Shown: positions 1 through 9,609, numbered from the stretch's first letter. The stretch: DNA of 64,000 nucleotides from Streptomyces sp. NBC_00525 (GCF_036346595.1 NZ_CP107834.1:620001-684000); one strand, 5' to 3'. The notes: generated by a model not told the origin, from the sequence alone. Numbers and translations: made by a program.

Positions 1-22
1 GCGGGGACGGATCTCGCCCCCA

Positions 23-1327
23 ATGCCTGAGCCGCTCTCCCCCGCCGTGCTCCGGGACCTGGACCGGGCGCACGTCTGGCATCCGTACGGGCCCATGCCG
101 GGCCGGCAGGAGCCGCTGGTCGTGGAGTCCGCGTCCGGGGTCCGGCTGCGGCTCGCCGAACCCGCCCACGGCCACGACGAGTTGGTGGACGGCATGTCCT
201 CCTGGTGGTCGGCCGTGCACGGCTACAACCACCCGGTGCTCAACGAGGCGGCGCGCGGCCAGCTGGACCGGATGAGCCATGTGATGTTCGGCGGGCTCAC
301 GCACGAGCCCGCCGTCCGACTCGCGGCCCGGCTGGTGGAGATCACCCCGGAGCCGCTGCGCCACGTCTTCCTCGCCGATTCCGGTTCGGTGTCGGTCGAG
401 GTCGCCGTGAAGATGTGCCTCCAGTACTGGCGCTCGGCCGGGCAGCCCGCCAAGCAGCGGCTGCTGACCTGGCGGGGCGGCTACCACGGCGACACCTGGC
501 AGCCCATGTCGGTGTGCGACCCGGAGGGCGGGATGCACGAGCTGTGGTCGGGCGCCCTGCCCCGCCAGGTCTTCGCCGACGAGCCGCCCGCCGGCTACGA
601 CGCCGAGCCCGACCCCGCGTACGCGGCGCATCTGCGCGAACTGATCGAGCGGCACGCCGGCGAACTGGCCGCCGTGATCGTGGAGCCGGTCGTGCAGGGG
701 GCGGGCGGCATGCGCTTCCACTCCCCCGGCTATCTGCGGGTGCTGCGCGAGGCGTGCGACGCGTACGGGGTCCTGCTCGTGTTCGACGAGATCGCCACCG
801 GTTTCGGCCGTACGGGGCAGCTGTTCGCGGCCGACCACGCCGGGGTCTCCCCGGATGTGATGTGCGTGGGCAAGGCGCTGACCGGCGGCTACCTCACGAT
901 GGCGGCGACGCTGTGCACGAGCGAGGTCGCCGACGGCATCTCGCGCGGCGAGGTGCCCGTGCTCGCCCACGGACCGACGTTCATGGGCAACCCGCTCGCC
1001 TCGGCGGTGGCCTGCGCCTCCATCGACCTGCTGCTCGGCCAGGACTGGCGGCAGGAGGTGAAACGCGTCGAGGCGGGCCTGCGCGAGGGCCTGGCGGCGG
1101 CGCGCGAGCTGCCCGGCGTCCGCGATGTGCGGGTGCTCGGCGCCATCGGCGTGGTCCAGCTGGACCACGAGGTGGACATGGCGGCGGCGACCTCGGCGGC
1201 GGTACGGGAAGGGGTGTGGCTGCGGCCGTTCCGCGACCTCGTCTACACCATGCCGCCGTACGTGACGGGGGACGACGATGTGGCACGGATCTGCCGCGCG
1301 GTGTGCGCGGCGGCACGGGAGGGCTGA
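23..1327 (+). CDS. bioA: Adenosylmethionine-8-amino-7-oxononanoate aminotransferase
   Basis: The 434-residue product is a class III PLP aminotransferase. It makes 7,8-diaminopelargonate from KAPA with S-adenosylmethionine as amino donor, a cytoplasmic step of biotin synthesis. Visible motifs are [10 protein letters not shown], the phosphate-binding [10 protein letters not shown], the cofactor-contacting [11 protein letters not shown] and the Schiff-base lysine K284 in GKALTGGY. Length is normal for the family. The gene lies three bases upstream of bioD, so the two are one transcription unit. Only 22 bases precede it in the window, so any upstream biotin gene cannot be seen. Confidence 0.96.
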   Translation: MPEPLSPAVLRDLDRAHVWHPYGPMPGRQEPLVVESASGVRLRLAEPAHGHDELVDGMSSWWSAVHGYNHPVLNEAARGQLDRMSHVMFGGLTHEPAVRLAARLVEITPEPLRHVFLADSGSVSVEVAVKMCLQYWRSAGQPAKQRLLTWRGGYHGDTWQPMSVCDPEGGMHELWSGALPRQVFADEPPAGYDAEPDPAYAAHLRELIERHAGELAAVIVEPVVQGAGGMRFHSPGYLRVLREACDAYGVLLVFDEIATGFGRTGQLFAADHAGVSPDVMCVGKALTGGYLTMAATLCTSEVADGISRGEVPVLAHGPTFMGNPLASAVACASIDLLLGQDWRQEVKRVEAGLREGLAAARELPGVRDVRVLGAIGVVQLDHEVDMAAATSAAVREGVWLRPFRDLVYTMPPYVTGDDDVARICRAVCAAAREG

Positions 1328-1330
1328 GGC

Positions 1331-2014
1331 ATGCGCGTTCTGGTGGTGACCGGGACCGGCACGGAGATCGGCAAGACGATCGTGACGGCGGCCGTGGCGG
1401 CCGCCGCCGCGCCCCGCCGCGTCGCCGTCCTCAAACCGGCCCAGACCGGCCTGGAGCCGGGCGAACCGGGAGACGCGGCCGAGGTGGCGCGGCTCGCGGG
1501 CGGCCATGTGACCGCGGTCGAACTGGCCCGGTTCCCGGAGCCGTTGGCGCCCGCGACGGCGGCCAGGCGCGCCGGCATGCGGCCGGTGCGCCCGTACGAG
1601 ATCGCGGAGGCGGTGGAGAAGCTGGCCACCGAGCACGACCTGGTCCTCGTGGAGGGCGCGGGCGGGCTGCTCGTACGGTTCGACGACGAGGGCGCGACCC
1701 TGGCGGACGCGGCCCGGCTGCTGGAGGCGCCGGTCCTGGTGGTCGCCCCGGCCGGGCTGGGCACGCTCAACTCCACGGCCCTGACGGCGGAGGCGCTGCG
1801 GGCGCGCGGGCTGAGCTGTCCGGGCGTGGTCATCGGCAGCATGCCTGCCGCGCCGGATCTGGCGGCGCGCTGCAATGTGACGGACCTGCCGGTGGCGGCG
1901 GGCGCGCCGCTGCTCGGCGTGGTGCCGGAGGGCGCGGGGTCGCTCGCGCCCGTTGAGTTTCGCGCGCGGGCGGCGGACTGGCTGGCCCGGCCGCTGGGCG
2001 GCCGCCGGCCGTAG
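1331..2014 (+). CDS. bioD: Dethiobiotin synthetase
   Basis: This 227-residue ATP-dependent carboxylase closes the ureido ring of dethiobiotin from diaminopelargonate and CO2. The N-terminus carries a P-loop, GTGTEIGKT (about residues 7-15). KPAQTG and VEGAGGLLVR are the family's substrate and Mg/ATP-binding segments. It follows bioA with a three-base gap and is probably cotranscribed and translationally coupled. The ATG at 1331 is the only start placed correctly for the P-loop. Confidence 0.95.
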   Translation: MRVLVVTGTGTEIGKTIVTAAVAAAAAPRRVAVLKPAQTGLEPGEPGDAAEVARLAGGHVTAVELARFPEPLAPATAARRAGMRPVRPYEIAEAVEKLATEHDLVLVEGAGGLLVRFDDEGATLADAARLLEAPVLVVAPAGLGTLNSTALTAEALRARGLSCPGVVIGSMPAAPDLAARCNVTDLPVAAGAPLLGVVPEGAGSLAPVEFRARAADWLARPLGGRRP

Positions 2015-2207
2015 GGCCTTCGCCGGGACCGGCCGGGTGGGGGCGGTCGCCGCACGTCGCCGCCGAAATATTCGGTACCCCGGCCTCCCGCTGGTCGAAC
2101 ACGTGGTCATAATTCCTGCTCAGGTAGCCGAAGTCACCGTAGGCGGCCACGTTCTGGTGCCACTGTGCGCCAACCGACCAGATCCCGCGACGACTCATGG
2201 AGTGACA

Positions 2208-3491
2208 TTGAGTGCGACGACGTTCCGTTCCCGTATCACCGCCCGGCTCGGACGCGGCTACCTGGCGCGCATCCAGAAGCACGGACTCGGCTCCTCCACC
2301 ATGCGGCTGCTGCCCGACCAGCTGCTGATGCCGTTGCGCAGGGACGGGCTGGACCCGGTGCGGCGGCTCGCGGAGGCCCGGGCGAGCGCGCCGGTGCGCA
2401 GGGTGGCCCTGCCGTTCGGGATGGACGCCTGGGTGGTCACGGGGTACGAGGAGTCGAAGGCGGTGCTCGGCCGCGCCGAGGGGTTCAGCACCGACTTCGC
2501 CCATCTGGCGGGCAACGCGGGCATAGTCGCCGAGCACAGCCCCGGTGGTCTCGGCTTCAGCGACCCGCCGGTGCACACCCGGCTGCGCCGCATCCTGACC
2601 CCGGAGTTCACCATGCGCCGGCTGCGCCGGCTGACGCCCAGGATCGACGCCATCGTCGCGGAGCGGCTCGACGCGATGGCCGCGGCGCCGGGGCCGGTGG
2701 ACCTCGTGCACTCCTTCGCGCTGCCCGTGCCGTCGCTGACGATCTGCGAGCTGCTCGGGGTGCCCTACGAGGACCGCGACGACTTCCAGAAGCTGGCCAT
2801 GGACCGCTTCGACCTGTTCGCCGGGACGACCGCGCCGTTCGGCGCGATGTCCGCGTCGCTCGACTACTTCCGGGGCGTCGTCCGGGCGCAGCGGCGCGAC
2901 CCCGGCGACGGGCTGCTGGGGATGATCGTGCGGGAGCACGGCGACAGCGTGGACGACGAGGAACTGGCGGGCCTGGCCGACGGGGTGCTCACCGGCGGGT
3001 TCGAGACGACGGCCAGCACGATCGCGCTCGGCGCGCTGGTGCTGCTGCGCAATCCGGAGGTGGCGGCGCGGCTGCGGACGGACGACGGGCTCGCGGGCCC
3101 CTTCGTGGAGGAGGTGCTGCGCTATCTCTCGGCCGTGCAGATGGCCTTTCCCCGGTTCGCCCGCGAGGACATCGAGATCGCCGGCGTGACGATCCCGCGC
3201 GGCGACATGGTGCTGTGCTCGCTGAGCGGCGCCAACCGCGATCCGGCGTACGTCACGGACGACGGGCGGTTCGACGTGGACCGGGTCACCCCGGCCGGGC
3301 ACCTGGCCTTCGGGTACGGCATCCACCGCTGCATCGGCGCGGAGCTGGCCCGGATGGAGCTGCGCGCCGCCTTCCCGGCGCTGGTCGGGCGCTTTCCGGC
3401 CATGCGGCTCGCGGTCCCGCCGCAGGACCTGGCGTTCCGCAAGCTGTCGATCGTGTACGGCATCGACGGCCTGCCCGTACACCTGCGCTGA
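2208..3491 (+). CDS. Cytochrome P450
   Basis: A soluble bacterial P450 of about 427 residues. It has the I-helix oxygen-activation motif (GGFETTAST), the ExxR pair (EEVLR) and the heme loop FGYGIHRCIGAE with axial Cys375. The frame is open upstream into bioD, but the N-terminus only makes sense from about 2200. I chose TTG 2208 because GGAG at 2199-2202 is well spaced; GTG 2202 is the alternative. No ferredoxin or reductase gene is adjacent. It follows bioA-bioD after about 190 bases. A BioI-like role, cleaving acyl-ACP to supply pimelate, is possible but unproven; the sequence fits a generic CYP105/107-type enzyme. Confidence 0.93.
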   Translation: MSATTFRSRITARLGRGYLARIQKHGLGSSTMRLLPDQLLMPLRRDGLDPVRRLAEARASAPVRRVALPFGMDAWVVTGYEESKAVLGRAEGFSTDFAHLAGNAGIVAEHSPGGLGFSDPPVHTRLRRILTPEFTMRRLRRLTPRIDAIVAERLDAMAAAPGPVDLVHSFALPVPSLTICELLGVPYEDRDDFQKLAMDRFDLFAGTTAPFGAMSASLDYFRGVVRAQRRDPGDGLLGMIVREHGDSVDDEELAGLADGVLTGGFETTASTIALGALVLLRNPEVAARLRTDDGLAGPFVEEVLRYLSAVQMAFPRFAREDIEIAGVTIPRGDMVLCSLSGANRDPAYVTDDGRFDVDRVTPAGHLAFGYGIHRCIGAELARMELRAAFPALVGRFPAMRLAVPPQDLAFRKLSIVYGIDGLPVHLR

Positions 3492-3492
3492 A

Positions 3493-3564
3493 CCGCCCGT
3501 ACGCACCGGCCGGCGCCCGACCGTACGCCTCGGCCCGCACCGGCCCGTACGCCCGGCCGGTCGG
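3493..3564. repeat. Imperfect 24-bp tandem repeat, three copies
   Basis: Immediately after the P450 stop codon, CCGTACGC recurs at 3497, 3521 and 3545, an exact 24-base period. The surrounding bases are similar but not identical (units 3493-3516, 3517-3540, 3541-3564). The period is a multiple of three, so an overlapping frame would encode 8-residue repeats, but no credible gene uses it. Confidence 0.7.
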
Positions 3565-3608
3565 GAATCCGCTCGCTCGACGGTGCGCTTCTCTGATTGG
3601 CTCCGGCC

Positions 3609-4049
3609 ATGAACGATCTCGCCGTACGGCCCGCCGCCCTGCCCGACATCGATGCCGTCCTGCGGTTCTGGCGCACGTCCGCCGAGGGGACGAGCGTCAG
3701 CGACGACCACGACGGGGTGGCCCGGCTGATCGCCCGCGACGCCGGGGCGCTGCTGCTCGCGGAACGGGACGGTGCGCTGGTCGGGACCGTGATCGCCGGG
3801 TTCGACGGCTGGAGGTGTTCCCTGTACCGGCTGGCCGTGCATCCGGACCACCGCCGCCGGGGCATCGCGACCGCGCTGCTGGACGCGGCGGAGCGGCACT
3901 TCGCCGAGGTGGGCGGGCGGCGGGTGGACGCCATGGTCCTGGAGCGGAACGAGCGCGCGCACCACACCTGGGGGGCGGCCGGATACCGGCGGCAGGACCA
4001 GTGGCGTCGGTGGGTGAAGCCGCTCCGGGAGGGAACAGGGGCGGAGTGA
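3609..4049 (+). CDS. GNAT family N-acetyltransferase
   Basis: A 146-residue single-domain GNAT. The acetyl-CoA pyrophosphate loop VHPDHRRRGIATALL follows the beta-4 strand, and the C-terminal NERAHHTWGAAGY segment is typical of small-molecule acetyltransferases. The ATG at 3609 is preferred over an upstream TTG (3597) because the domain starts directly after it. The substrate cannot be inferred. The gene is alone between the P450 and the CBS membrane proteins. Confidence 0.88.
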   Translation: MNDLAVRPAALPDIDAVLRFWRTSAEGTSVSDDHDGVARLIARDAGALLLAERDGALVGTVIAGFDGWRCSLYRLAVHPDHRRRGIATALLDAAERHFAEVGGRRVDAMVLERNERAHHTWGAAGYRRQDQWRRWVKPLREGTGAE

Positions 4050-4214
4050 CCGCGTCCGCACCGCACTTTGCCGATCCTTTACTATAGGGATTCAGCCCCA
4101 CCCCTCCGACGAAAGGTGTGAGCGTCCGCCCATGGGCGAGCCTCCCAGTTGCCGAAGCCGCCGAGATCGCGCGGTCCGCCAGTCCCTGCCCGATCATGGG
4201 ACGGAGGTGAACCG

Positions 4215-5552
4215 ATGACCGAAGTGCTTCTGCTGCTCGTTGCGGTACTGCTCTCCCTCGCCTGCGGCGCCTTCGTCGCGGCGGAGTTCTCACTGACCAC
4301 GGTCGAGCGCGGCCAGCTGGAAACGGCCGTCGAGCAGGGCGAGCGCGGCGCGGCCAGCGCCATGAAGGCCGTACGCGGGCTCACCTTCCAGCTCTCCGGG
4401 GCGCAGCTCGGCATCACCGTCACCAACCTGGTCGTCGGCATGCTCTCCGAGCCGTCCATCGCCAAGCTCATCCGCGGCCCGGTGGAGGCCGTCGGGCTGT
4501 CGCCGGGCGTCGCGTCGTCCGTGGCGCTCGTCATCGGTACGGCCCTGTCCACGGTGTTCCTGATGGTCGTCGGCGAGCTGGTCCCGAAGAACTGGGCCAT
4601 CTCCTCGCCGCTGGCCGTGGCGAAGGCCGTCGCCACCCCGCAGCGGATCTTCACGGCCGTCTTCCGGCCCTTCATCAGCCACCTCAACAACACCGCCAAC
4701 CACATCGTGCGCCGCTTCGGTCTGGAGCCCGCCGAGGAGCTGGCCTCGGCCCGCAGCCCGCAGGAGCTGGTCGCGCTCGCCCGGCACTCCGCCCGCGAGG
4801 GCGCGCTGGAGGCGGACACCGCGGAGCTGTTCGTCCGTACCCTCAATCTGCCGGAGCTGACCGCGGAGAACGTGATGACCCCGCGCGTCCAGGTCACCGC
4901 GCTGGAAGTCGGCGCGACCGCCGAGGACGTCGCCAACGCCACCCGGGCCACCGGCCTCTCCCGCTTCCCCGTCTACCGCAACAACCTCGACACCGTCGTC
5001 GGCGTCGCCCACATCAAGGACGTCCTGGCGATCCCCGCCGACGAGCGCCCCCGCAAGCGGGTCTCCGAGATGCTGCGCGAGCCGGTGCTCGTGCCCGAGA
5101 CGCTGACCGTGGACCGGCTGCTGGACCAGCTGTCCGGCAAGCTCGCCATGGCCGTGGTCATCGACGAGTACGGCGGCACGGCGGGCGTCGTGACCCTGGA
5201 GGACATCGTCGAGGAGGTCGTCGGCGAGGTGCGCGACGAGCACGACCCGCACGAGACGCCGGACCTCGCTCCGGCCGGTGAGGACGCCGACGGGCGTGTC
5301 CTGTGGTCGGCGGACGGCGCCGCCCGTATGGATCAGCTGGAGCGGATCGGGCTGCGCGTGCCGGACGGCCCCTACGAGACCCTGGCCGGTCTGGTCGCCA
5401 CGGAGGTCGGCCGCATCCCGGCCGTGGGCGACTCCATCGAGCTGGCCGGCTGGCGGATCGACGTGGTGGACGCCTCCGGGCGCCGCGCCGCCCGCGCCCT
5501 GCTGCACGCCCCGGTGACCGGTTCCCACCAGCCGTCGGAGGACGAGCGATGA
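4215..5552 (+). CDS. CNNM/CorC-type membrane protein with CBS pair
   Basis: A 445-residue integral membrane protein. It has an N-terminal DUF21/CNNM domain of several hydrophobic helices (roughly residues 1-190, including the GELVPKNWA motif), a CBS pair (about 200-340) and a C-terminal CorC_HlyC domain. The family is linked to Mg2+/Co2+ export or homeostasis and was once mislabelled hemolysin. GGAGGTGA at 4203-4210 sets the start at 4215. The stop overlaps the start of a paralogue (ATGA), so the pair is coupled and may form a heteromer. Confidence 0.93.
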   Translation: MTEVLLLLVAVLLSLACGAFVAAEFSLTTVERGQLETAVEQGERGAASAMKAVRGLTFQLSGAQLGITVTNLVVGMLSEPSIAKLIRGPVEAVGLSPGVASSVALVIGTALSTVFLMVVGELVPKNWAISSPLAVAKAVATPQRIFTAVFRPFISHLNNTANHIVRRFGLEPAEELASARSPQELVALARHSAREGALEADTAELFVRTLNLPELTAENVMTPRVQVTALEVGATAEDVANATRATGLSRFPVYRNNLDTVVGVAHIKDVLAIPADERPRKRVSEMLREPVLVPETLTVDRLLDQLSGKLAMAVVIDEYGGTAGVVTLEDIVEEVVGEVRDEHDPHETPDLAPAGEDADGRVLWSADGAARMDQLERIGLRVPDGPYETLAGLVATEVGRIPAVGDSIELAGWRIDVVDASGRRAARALLHAPVTGSHQPSEDER

Positions 5553-6568
5553 CCGCCGTACAGCTCTTCATCGGTCTGCTGACGCTGGTCGTGAACGCGT
5601 TCTTCGTCGGCGCCGAATTCGCCCTGATCTCGGTGCGCCGCAGCCAGATCGAACCGCAGGCCGAACAGGGCAACCGGCGGGCGCGCAGCGTCATCTGGGG
5701 CCTGGAACACGTCTCGGCGCTGCTCGCGGCGGCGCAGCTGGGCATCACGCTGTGCACCCTGGTCCTCGGCATCGTCGCCGAGCCGGCCATCGCGCATCTG
5801 CTGGAGCCCGTCTTCGACGCGGTGGGCGTGCCGCACGGGCTGGTCCATCCGATCTCGTTCGTGATCGCGCTGTCGGTGGCGACCTATCTGCACATGCTGC
5901 TGGGCGAGATGGTCCCGAAGAACATCGCGCTGGCCGAACCGGTGCGCTCCGCGCTGCTGCTGGGCCCCCCGCTGGTGGCGCTGGCCAGGGCGCTGCGTCC
6001 GGTGATCTTCACGATCAACGCCTTCGCCAACGGGCTGCTGAAGCTGTTGCGGGTGGAGACGAAGGACGAGGTGGCGGCCACGTTCTCGGACGACGAGCTG
6101 GCTCGTCTGGTGAAGGACGCCGGTGACGCCGGACTGGTCGACGACCGGGCGGCGGAGCGGCTGCACCACGCCCTGGAGCTGGGCCGGCGGCCGGTACGCG
6201 ACGTGGTGCTGCCGGTGGACCGGGTGATGTACATCCGGGTCGGCGCGACGCCGGAGGAGCTGGAGCGGCTGTCGTACGAGACGGGCTTCTCGCGCTTCCC
6301 GGTGATGGACGCCGAGCAGCGCATCCTCGGCTACCTCCATGTGAAGGACGCCCTGGACGTGACCCCGCGCGACATGCCGTTCCCGGTGTCCTCGATGCGG
6401 CCGATCGCCCGCGTCCGGGCGGCGACCCCGCTTGACGACGTACTGACGGCGCTGCGCCGCAGCCGTACGCACCTGGCGGCGGTGCTCGACGAGGAGGACC
6501 GGCTGGCCGGCATGGTCACGATGGAGGACGTCCTCCGGGAGCTCGTGGGGCGCCCGCAGAGCCGCTGA
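5549..6568 (+). CDS. CNNM-type membrane protein with CBS pair, lacking CorC_HlyC domain
   Basis: A 339-residue paralogue of the preceding gene. It has an N-terminal DUF21/CNNM transmembrane region (GEMVPKNIALAEP) and a CBS pair ending in VTMEDVLRELVG. It stops after the second CBS motif and lacks the C-terminal CorC_HlyC domain of its neighbour. The four-base ATGA overlap and GGAG at 5537-5540 show translational coupling. The long-short gene pair is recurrent in actinobacteria, which suggests the two subunits act together. Confidence 0.93.
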   Translation: MTAVQLFIGLLTLVVNAFFVGAEFALISVRRSQIEPQAEQGNRRARSVIWGLEHVSALLAAAQLGITLCTLVLGIVAEPAIAHLLEPVFDAVGVPHGLVHPISFVIALSVATYLHMLLGEMVPKNIALAEPVRSALLLGPPLVALARALRPVIFTINAFANGLLKLLRVETKDEVAATFSDDELARLVKDAGDAGLVDDRAAERLHHALELGRRPVRDVVLPVDRVMYIRVGATPEELERLSYETGFSRFPVMDAEQRILGYLHVKDALDVTPRDMPFPVSSMRPIARVRAATPLDDVLTALRRSRTHLAAVLDEEDRLAGMVTMEDVLRELVGRPQSR

Positions 6569-6649
6569 CCGGGGGTGGCTCCGGGCCCCGTCCCGGAGCC
6601 ACCGCTCGCCCGGCGGGGGCGTCCGGCACCGCGATACGATCGCAGCGCC

Positions 6650-7519
6650 ATGGAATTCAATGCCTCCTACACCAGTCTCGTCGCGGTCGGCGACTCGTTC
6701 ACCGAGGGCATGTCGGACCTGCTGCCCGACGGCTCGTACCGTGGCTGGGCCGATGTGCTCGCCGCCCGGCTGGCCGCCCGCACGCCCGGCTTCCGCTACG
6801 CCAACCTCGCGGTGCGCGGCAAGCTCGTCGGCCAGATCGTGGACGAGCAGGTGGAGGCGGCGGCGGCCATGCGGGCCGATGTGGTGACCCTGGTCGGCGG
6901 TCTCAACGACACCCTGCGCCCCAAGTGCGACATGGGCATGGTGCGCGGTCGGCTGGAGGAGGCGGTGGAGCGGCTGGCGCCGTCGTGCGGGCGGCTGGTG
7001 CTGATGCGCAGCCCCGGCCGCAACGGCCCGGTGATGGAGCGCTTCCGGCCCCGCATGGAGGAGCTGTTCGCCCTGATCGACGAGCTGGCCGCCCGGCACG
7101 ACGCGGTGGTCGTCGATCTGTACGGCGCCCCGGTGCTGGGCGACCCGCGCCTGTGGGACGTGGACCGGCTGCATCTGACCGCCGAGGGGCACCGCCGGGT
7201 GGCCGAGGCGGTCTGGCAGGCGCTGGGGCTGCCGGCCGAGAGCGACTGGCGGGCCCCGCTGCCCGCCGCCGTCCCGCCGCGCTGGGCCGCCCGGCGGGCG
7301 GCGGACGTACGGTTCGCCCGGCAGCATCTGCTCCCCTGGATCGGCAGGCGGCTCACCGGGCGCTCCTCGGGCGACGGGCGGGCCGGGGCACAGTTCAACG
7401 CCGAGCTGGGACGGGCCTTCTGGGTCACCCCGCAGGAGGACGGCCGGGAGGCCCCGGTCGGCGCGTGGCGGCGGGTGGAGACCGACGGGCGGGACGCGGG
7501 CGACCGGCCGCGTTCGTAG
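6650..7519 (+). CDS. SGNH/GDSL-family hydrolase
   Basis: A 289-residue SGNH esterase/lipase-like hydrolase. Block I is GDSFTEG with the nucleophile Ser16. The block III region reads GGLNDT (the oxyanion Asn) and block V reads DVDRLHLTAEGH, carrying the catalytic Asp and His. There is no signal peptide or transmembrane segment, so it is probably cytoplasmic. About 90 C-terminal residues after the domain are Arg/Ala-rich. The natural ester substrate is unknown. Confidence 0.9.
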   Translation: MEFNASYTSLVAVGDSFTEGMSDLLPDGSYRGWADVLAARLAARTPGFRYANLAVRGKLVGQIVDEQVEAAAAMRADVVTLVGGLNDTLRPKCDMGMVRGRLEEAVERLAPSCGRLVLMRSPGRNGPVMERFRPRMEELFALIDELAARHDAVVVDLYGAPVLGDPRLWDVDRLHLTAEGHRRVAEAVWQALGLPAESDWRAPLPAAVPPRWAARRAADVRFARQHLLPWIGRRLTGRSSGDGRAGAQFNAELGRAFWVTPQEDGREAPVGAWRRVETDGRDAGDRPRS

Positions 7520-7564
7520 CAACCCACAAACCGGACCGGTGCGCTGAGCTGCACGAACCGCCAG

Positions 7565-7570
7565 TAGAAT
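7565..7570 (+). promoter_or_regulatory. Putative -10 element of purB
   Basis: TAGAAT lies nine bases before the purB GTG. A start point 7-9 bases downstream would give a leader of at most a couple of bases. A short AGGA at 7572-7575 could also serve as a close ribosome site if transcription starts further upstream. No convincing -35 hexamer is visible. Confidence 0.35.
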
Positions 7571-7578
7571 CAGGACAC

Positions 7579-9021
7579 GTGACTGCTGTGTCTGCGAAGC
7601 CTCGCATCCCCAATGTCCTGGCCGGCCGCTACGCCTCCACGGAGCTGGCCGTCCTCTGGTCCCCCGAGCAGAAGGTGAAGCTGGAACGCCGGCTGTGGCT
7701 GGCGGTGCTGCGCGCCCAGAAGGACCTCGGGATCGAGGTGCCCGACGCCGCTCTCGCCGACTACGAGCGCGTCCTCGACCAGGTCGACCTGGCCTCGATC
7801 GCCGAGCGCGAGAAGGTCACCCGGCACGACGTGAAGGCCCGGATCGAGGAGTTCAACGCCCTCGCCGGCCATGAGCACGTCCACAAGGGCATGACCTCGC
7901 GCGACCTCACCGAGAACGTCGAGCAGCTGCAGATCCGGCTCTCGCTCGAGCTGATGCGCGACCGGACCGTGGCCGTCCTGGCCCGTCTGGGCAAGCTGGC
8001 CGCCGAGTACCGCGAGCTGGTCGTCGCCGGCCGCTCCCACAACGTCGCCGCCCAGGCCACCACCCTCGGCAAGCGCTTCGCGACCGCGGCCGACGAGCTG
8101 CTGGTGGCGTACGGCCGCCTGGAGGACCTGCTGGGCCGCTACCCGCTGCGCGGCATCAAGGGCCCCGTCGGCACGGCGCAGGACATGCTCGACCTGCTCG
8201 GCGGGGACGCCGGGAAGCTGGCCGAGCTGGAGGAGCGCATCGCCGCCCACCTCGGCTTCGCGCACGCCTTCACGTCGGTCGGCCAGGTCTACCCCCGCTC
8301 GCTCGACTACGACGTGGTGACGGCGCTGGTCCAGCTGGCTGCGGCGCCCTCCTCGGTGGCGAAGACGATCCGGCTGATGGCCGGGCACGAGCTGGTGACC
8401 GAGGGCTTCAAGCCGGGCCAGGTCGGCTCCTCGGCGATGCCGCACAAGATGAACACCCGCTCCTGCGAGCGCGTCAACGGCCTGATGGTCATCCTGCGCG
8501 GCTACGCGTCGATGACCGGCGAGCTGGCCGGCGACCAGTGGAACGAGGGCGACGTCTCCTGCTCCGTGGTCCGCCGGGTGGCCCTGCCGGACGCGTTCTT
8601 CGCGTTCGACGGGCTGGTCGAGACGTTCCTGACGGTGCTGGACGAGTTCGGCGCGTTCCCGGCCGTGGTGGCCCGCGAGCTGGACCGCTACCTCCCGTTC
8701 CTCGCCACGACCAAGGTCCTGATGGGCGCGGTCCGCGCGGGCGTCGGCCGCGAGGTCGCCCACGAGGCCATCAAGGAGAACGCCGTGGCCTCCGCCCTGG
8801 CCATGCGCGAGCAGGGCACGGAGCGCAACGAGCTGCTGGACAAGCTCGCCGCCGACGAGCGCATCCCGCTGGACCGCGCCCAGTTGGACGAGCTGATGGC
8901 CGACAAGCTGTCCTTCACCGGCGCCGCGGGCGACCAGGTCACCGCGCTGGTGGCCCGGATCGAGAAGATCACCGGGCAGCACCCCGAGGCGGCCGGCTAC
9001 ACGCCGGGCTCCATCCTCTGA
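7579..9021 (+). CDS. purB: Adenylosuccinate lyase
   Basis: A 480-residue fumarase/aspartase-superfamily lyase. It catalyses two purine steps, SAICAR to AICAR and adenylosuccinate to AMP, both releasing fumarate. The superfamily signature GSSAMPHKMN is present, with TSRDLTEN and the histidine-bearing GRSHNVAAQATT region. The GTG at 7579 gives the typical actinobacterial N-terminus; longer upstream readings run back through the GDSL gene. It is not in a purine operon here. Confidence 0.97.
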   Translation: MTAVSAKPRIPNVLAGRYASTELAVLWSPEQKVKLERRLWLAVLRAQKDLGIEVPDAALADYERVLDQVDLASIAEREKVTRHDVKARIEEFNALAGHEHVHKGMTSRDLTENVEQLQIRLSLELMRDRTVAVLARLGKLAAEYRELVVAGRSHNVAAQATTLGKRFATAADELLVAYGRLEDLLGRYPLRGIKGPVGTAQDMLDLLGGDAGKLAELEERIAAHLGFAHAFTSVGQVYPRSLDYDVVTALVQLAAAPSSVAKTIRLMAGHELVTEGFKPGQVGSSAMPHKMNTRSCERVNGLMVILRGYASMTGELAGDQWNEGDVSCSVVRRVALPDAFFAFDGLVETFLTVLDEFGAFPAVVARELDRYLPFLATTKVLMGAVRAGVGREVAHEAIKENAVASALAMREQGTERNELLDKLAADERIPLDRAQLDELMADKLSFTGAAGDQVTALVARIEKITGQHPEAAGYTPGSIL

Positions 9022-9046
9022 CGGCACCGGCCACCGCTGCCGACGG

Positions 9047-9592
9047 ATGACCCCCGAAGAGCTCCGGGCCGCCCGCGACCGCGTCGTACCCGACGTGGTC
9101 GCGGGCGGCCTGCGCGTGCTGTTCTGCGGCATCAACCCGAGCCTGACGACGGCCGCCACGGGGCACCACTTCGCGTTCCCCGGCAACCGCTTCTGGCCCG
9201 TACTCCATCTGTCGGGCTTCACACCGCGCCGGCTGCTCCCCGCCGAGCAGGCCGAACTGCTCGACCACGGCCTCGGCATCACCAACGTCGTCGCCAGGGC
9301 CACCGCTCGGGCCGACGAGCTGTCCGCCGAGGAGTTCCGGGAGGGCGGACGGATTCTCACCGCCAAGGTGGAGCGGCTGCGCCCGCGCTGGCTGGCCGTC
9401 GTGGGCGTCACCGCGTACCGCACGGCGTTCGGCGACCGCCGGGCCCGCATCGGCCCCCAGGAGCGGACGATCGGCGGGGCCCGGGTCTGGGCGCTGCCCA
9501 ACCCCAGCGGCCTCAACGCCCACTGGACCGCGCACACCATGGCCGAGGAGTACGGCCGGCTGCGCGCCGCCGTGGAGGACGGCCACGCCTAG
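9047..9592 (+). CDS. mug: G/U (T) mismatch-specific DNA glycosylase
   Basis: This 181-residue protein belongs to the MUG/TDG branch of the uracil-DNA glycosylase superfamily. These enzymes excise U or T opposite G, and ethenocytosine. The active-site motif GINPS (Asn30) and the C-terminal NPSGLNAH loop are both present. It starts 25 bases after purB and may be cotranscribed. With the family 1 enzyme at 48.5-49.2 kb, the window encodes two uracil-excision systems, sensible for a high-GC genome prone to cytosine deamination. Confidence 0.93.
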   Translation: MTPEELRAARDRVVPDVVAGGLRVLFCGINPSLTTAATGHHFAFPGNRFWPVLHLSGFTPRRLLPAEQAELLDHGLGITNVVARATARADELSAEEFREGGRILTAKVERLRPRWLAVVGVTAYRTAFGDRRARIGPQERTIGGARVWALPNPSGLNAHWTAHTMAEEYGRLRAAVEDGHA

Positions 9593-9609
9593 GGCGTTGT
9601 TGCCGCGCT

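Noticed and set aside
1830..4061. A 743-codon minus-strand frame opposite the P450 and GNAT genes
   Set aside because: It is antisense to strong P450 and acetyltransferase motifs and spans three intergenic regions.
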